From contig JAGVEU010000343.1 in NCBI GenBank assembly GCA_020057985.1, forward strand, positions 1 through 17,099: 17,099 bases of DNA. The letters are read 5' to 3'. Positions 16,493 to 17,099 of the stretch are shown here, one piece after another. Source of the DNA: Calditrichota bacterium (lineage in GTDB: Bacteria > Electryoneota > RPQS01). Every line of letters starts with the position of its first letter. Within the stretch, counting starts at the first letter, position 1. A program made the position numbers and the translations under genes. The notes below the pieces were generated by a model that did not search any database, was not told the DNA's origin, and saw only the letters and a list, made by a program, of their open reading frames with translations.

Positions 16493-16765
16493 ATGGTTAA
16501 TATCTACGTAGGCAATCTGTCCTACAACATGACGGAAGACGATCTGAGAAACTTGTTCGAAGCGCACGGTCGGGTAGACCGCGCGAGTCTTACGATGGAT
16601 CGCGCAACGGGCCGCGCCCGTGGGTTCGGGTTCGTGGAAATGCCCAATGACACGGAAGCAAATGCCGCCATTGCCGCACTGAACGACGCTGACATGCAGG
16701 GTCGCAAGATGCTGGTCAATGTAGCCCGCGCCAAGGAAGACCGTCCCCGCCGCGAACGGTACTAA
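16493..16765 (+). CDS. Small RRM-domain RNA-binding protein
   Basis: The product has 90 residues and is essentially one RNA recognition motif. RNP2 is IYVGNL (4-9) and RNP1 is RGFGFVEM (43-50), with the aromatic residues that stack on RNA in place (Y5, F45, F47). The beta-alpha-beta-beta-alpha-beta pattern is complete, and the last dozen residues form a short basic tail (RPRRERY). Such single-RRM proteins in bacteria, best known in cyanobacteria, bind single-stranded RNA and some are cold-induced; that role here is by family only. The start at 16493 is chosen over an in-frame ATG at 16445 because MVNIYVGN is the family start and AAGGA lies at 16481-16485, seven bases upstream. It is a single-gene unit with its own promoter, long leader and terminator. 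Confidence 0.95.
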   Translation: MVNIYVGNLSYNMTEDDLRNLFEAHGRVDRASLTMDRATGRARGFGFVEMPNDTEANAAIAALNDADMQGRKMLVNVARAKEDRPRRERY

Positions 16766-16788
16766 ACCGTCCGTAAGGTAGAACGTCT

Positions 16789-16821
16789 AAGGCCGACACT
16801 CAGGTGTCGGCCTTTTTTTTT
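16789..16821 (+). terminator. Rho-independent terminator of the RRM gene
   Basis: A perfect 9-bp stem GGCCGACAC, loop TCAG and GTGTCGGCC (16791-16812) is followed by nine T (16813-16821). It begins 24 bp after the stop codon. Confidence 0.95.
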
Positions 16822-16973
16822 GCTTCTTCACGAAATATTGGAGACGCGATGTGGCAATAGTACGCGTTGCCCAAAGCCGTGCCGATCTGAATCTGCGGTG
16901 TCGGTCTGCTTGCAGCCGACCCATTGCACAAGTAGCGATTTTGGAATCGTCAGAGATCATGGTTGTTACTCCA

Positions 16974-16993
16974 CTCAACCCCCCTGCCCCCCC
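16974..16993 (-). repeat. C-run intergenic element, long inverted copy
   Basis: CTCAACCCCCCTGCCCCCC (16974-16992) is the exact 19-base reverse complement of 16094-16112, the right half of the palindrome upstream of the RRM gene. The two copies flank the RRM transcription unit in opposite orientation. Confidence 0.6.
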
Positions 16994-17054
16994 GCTGAAG
17001 CACACTACTGTCTCAATGTTTTTTTTTGGGGGGAAGTCGTTGAAAAGAAAGGGC

Positions 17055-17082
17055 TTGACATCCTCACGGAATTGTGTATCTT
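17055..17082 (+). promoter_or_regulatory. Strong promoter reading out of the window
   Basis: TTGACA (17055-17060), a 16-base spacer and TATCTT (17077-17082). The -35 is consensus and the -10 is good. It must drive a gene or RNA that begins beyond 17099. Confidence 0.6.
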
Positions 17083-17099
17083 TGGAGTTCTCTCAACCC

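Larger units (their letters stand above)
16766..17099. other. Non-coding right end of the window
   Basis: It contains the RRM terminator, a small imperfect hairpin at 16900-16920 (GTCGG-T-CTGC/GCAG-CCGAC), a C-run element (16974-16993), a T9G6 run near 17020-17034 and a strong outward promoter at 17055-17082. No coding frame looks real. Confidence 0.65.

Noticed and set aside
16308..16493. 61-codon open frame ending in TAATG overlap with the RRM start, suggesting a translationally coupled leader peptide
   Set aside because: Its ATG lies directly after the -10 box and so upstream of the expected transcript start, it has no ribosome binding site, and its sequence covers the leader hairpins.

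Overview
The window looks like a piece of an FCB-superphylum bacterial genome (Bacteroidetes / Zixibacteria / KSB1 / Cloacimonetes-like; I cannot place it further). The main evidence is two proteins ending in a type-A type IX secretion (T9SS) C-terminal domain with the YPNPFN motif and a terminal GKM-LLK. Other support is very large modular secreted proteins, purine-rich ribosome binding sites, and moderate GC (estimated by eye). Several promoters resemble ordinary sigma-70 sites (TTGACA-N16/17-TATATT).

Layout from left to right. (1) 1-113, minus: the N-terminus of a secreted protein cut by the window edge. (2) 174-1574, minus: a secreted protein of seven propeller-like repeats plus a T9SS sorting domain, probably in the same transcript as (1). 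(3) 1575-2101: a divergent regulatory region with a long leader and a terminator-like hairpin. (4) 2102-7993, plus: a 1963-residue mosaic surface protein (nidogen-like, Fn3-like, jelly-roll, CarboxypepD_reg-like, Ig/BACON-like, T9SS) containing an 840-bp in-frame duplication and a split Fn3. (5) 7994-8299: a convergent region with a 15-bp perfect bidirectional terminator. (6) 8300-12516, minus: a giant secreted parallel beta-helix protein built from three tandem ~415-480-residue modules and interrupted by one frameshift near 11490. (7) 12760-15876, minus: a 1038-residue secreted multi-domain protein with pre-peptidase C-terminal (PPC)-like, HYDIN/choice-of-anchor D-like and Fn3-like domains and an unrecognised cysteine-rich C-terminus. 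(8) 15877-16492: a divergent regulatory region. (9) 16493-16765, plus: a 90-residue RRM RNA-binding protein with a structured leader and a strong terminator. (10) 16766-17099: non-coding, ending in a strong outward promoter.

Apart from the RRM protein, every gene encodes an exported, probably cell-surface or released protein without a recognisable catalytic centre. This is a surface-protein island, not an enzymatic pathway. Two of the four long secreted proteins carry a T9SS signal and two do not. I saw no defence system, CRISPR array, transposase, tRNA or rRNA. The points most worth a second look are the frameshift in the beta-helix gene, which lies beside a U-UUU-UUC slippery heptamer found only in the broken module; the recurring G/C-run element in all four longer intergenic regions; and the hairpin-plus-U-tract in the leader of the 174-1574 gene.
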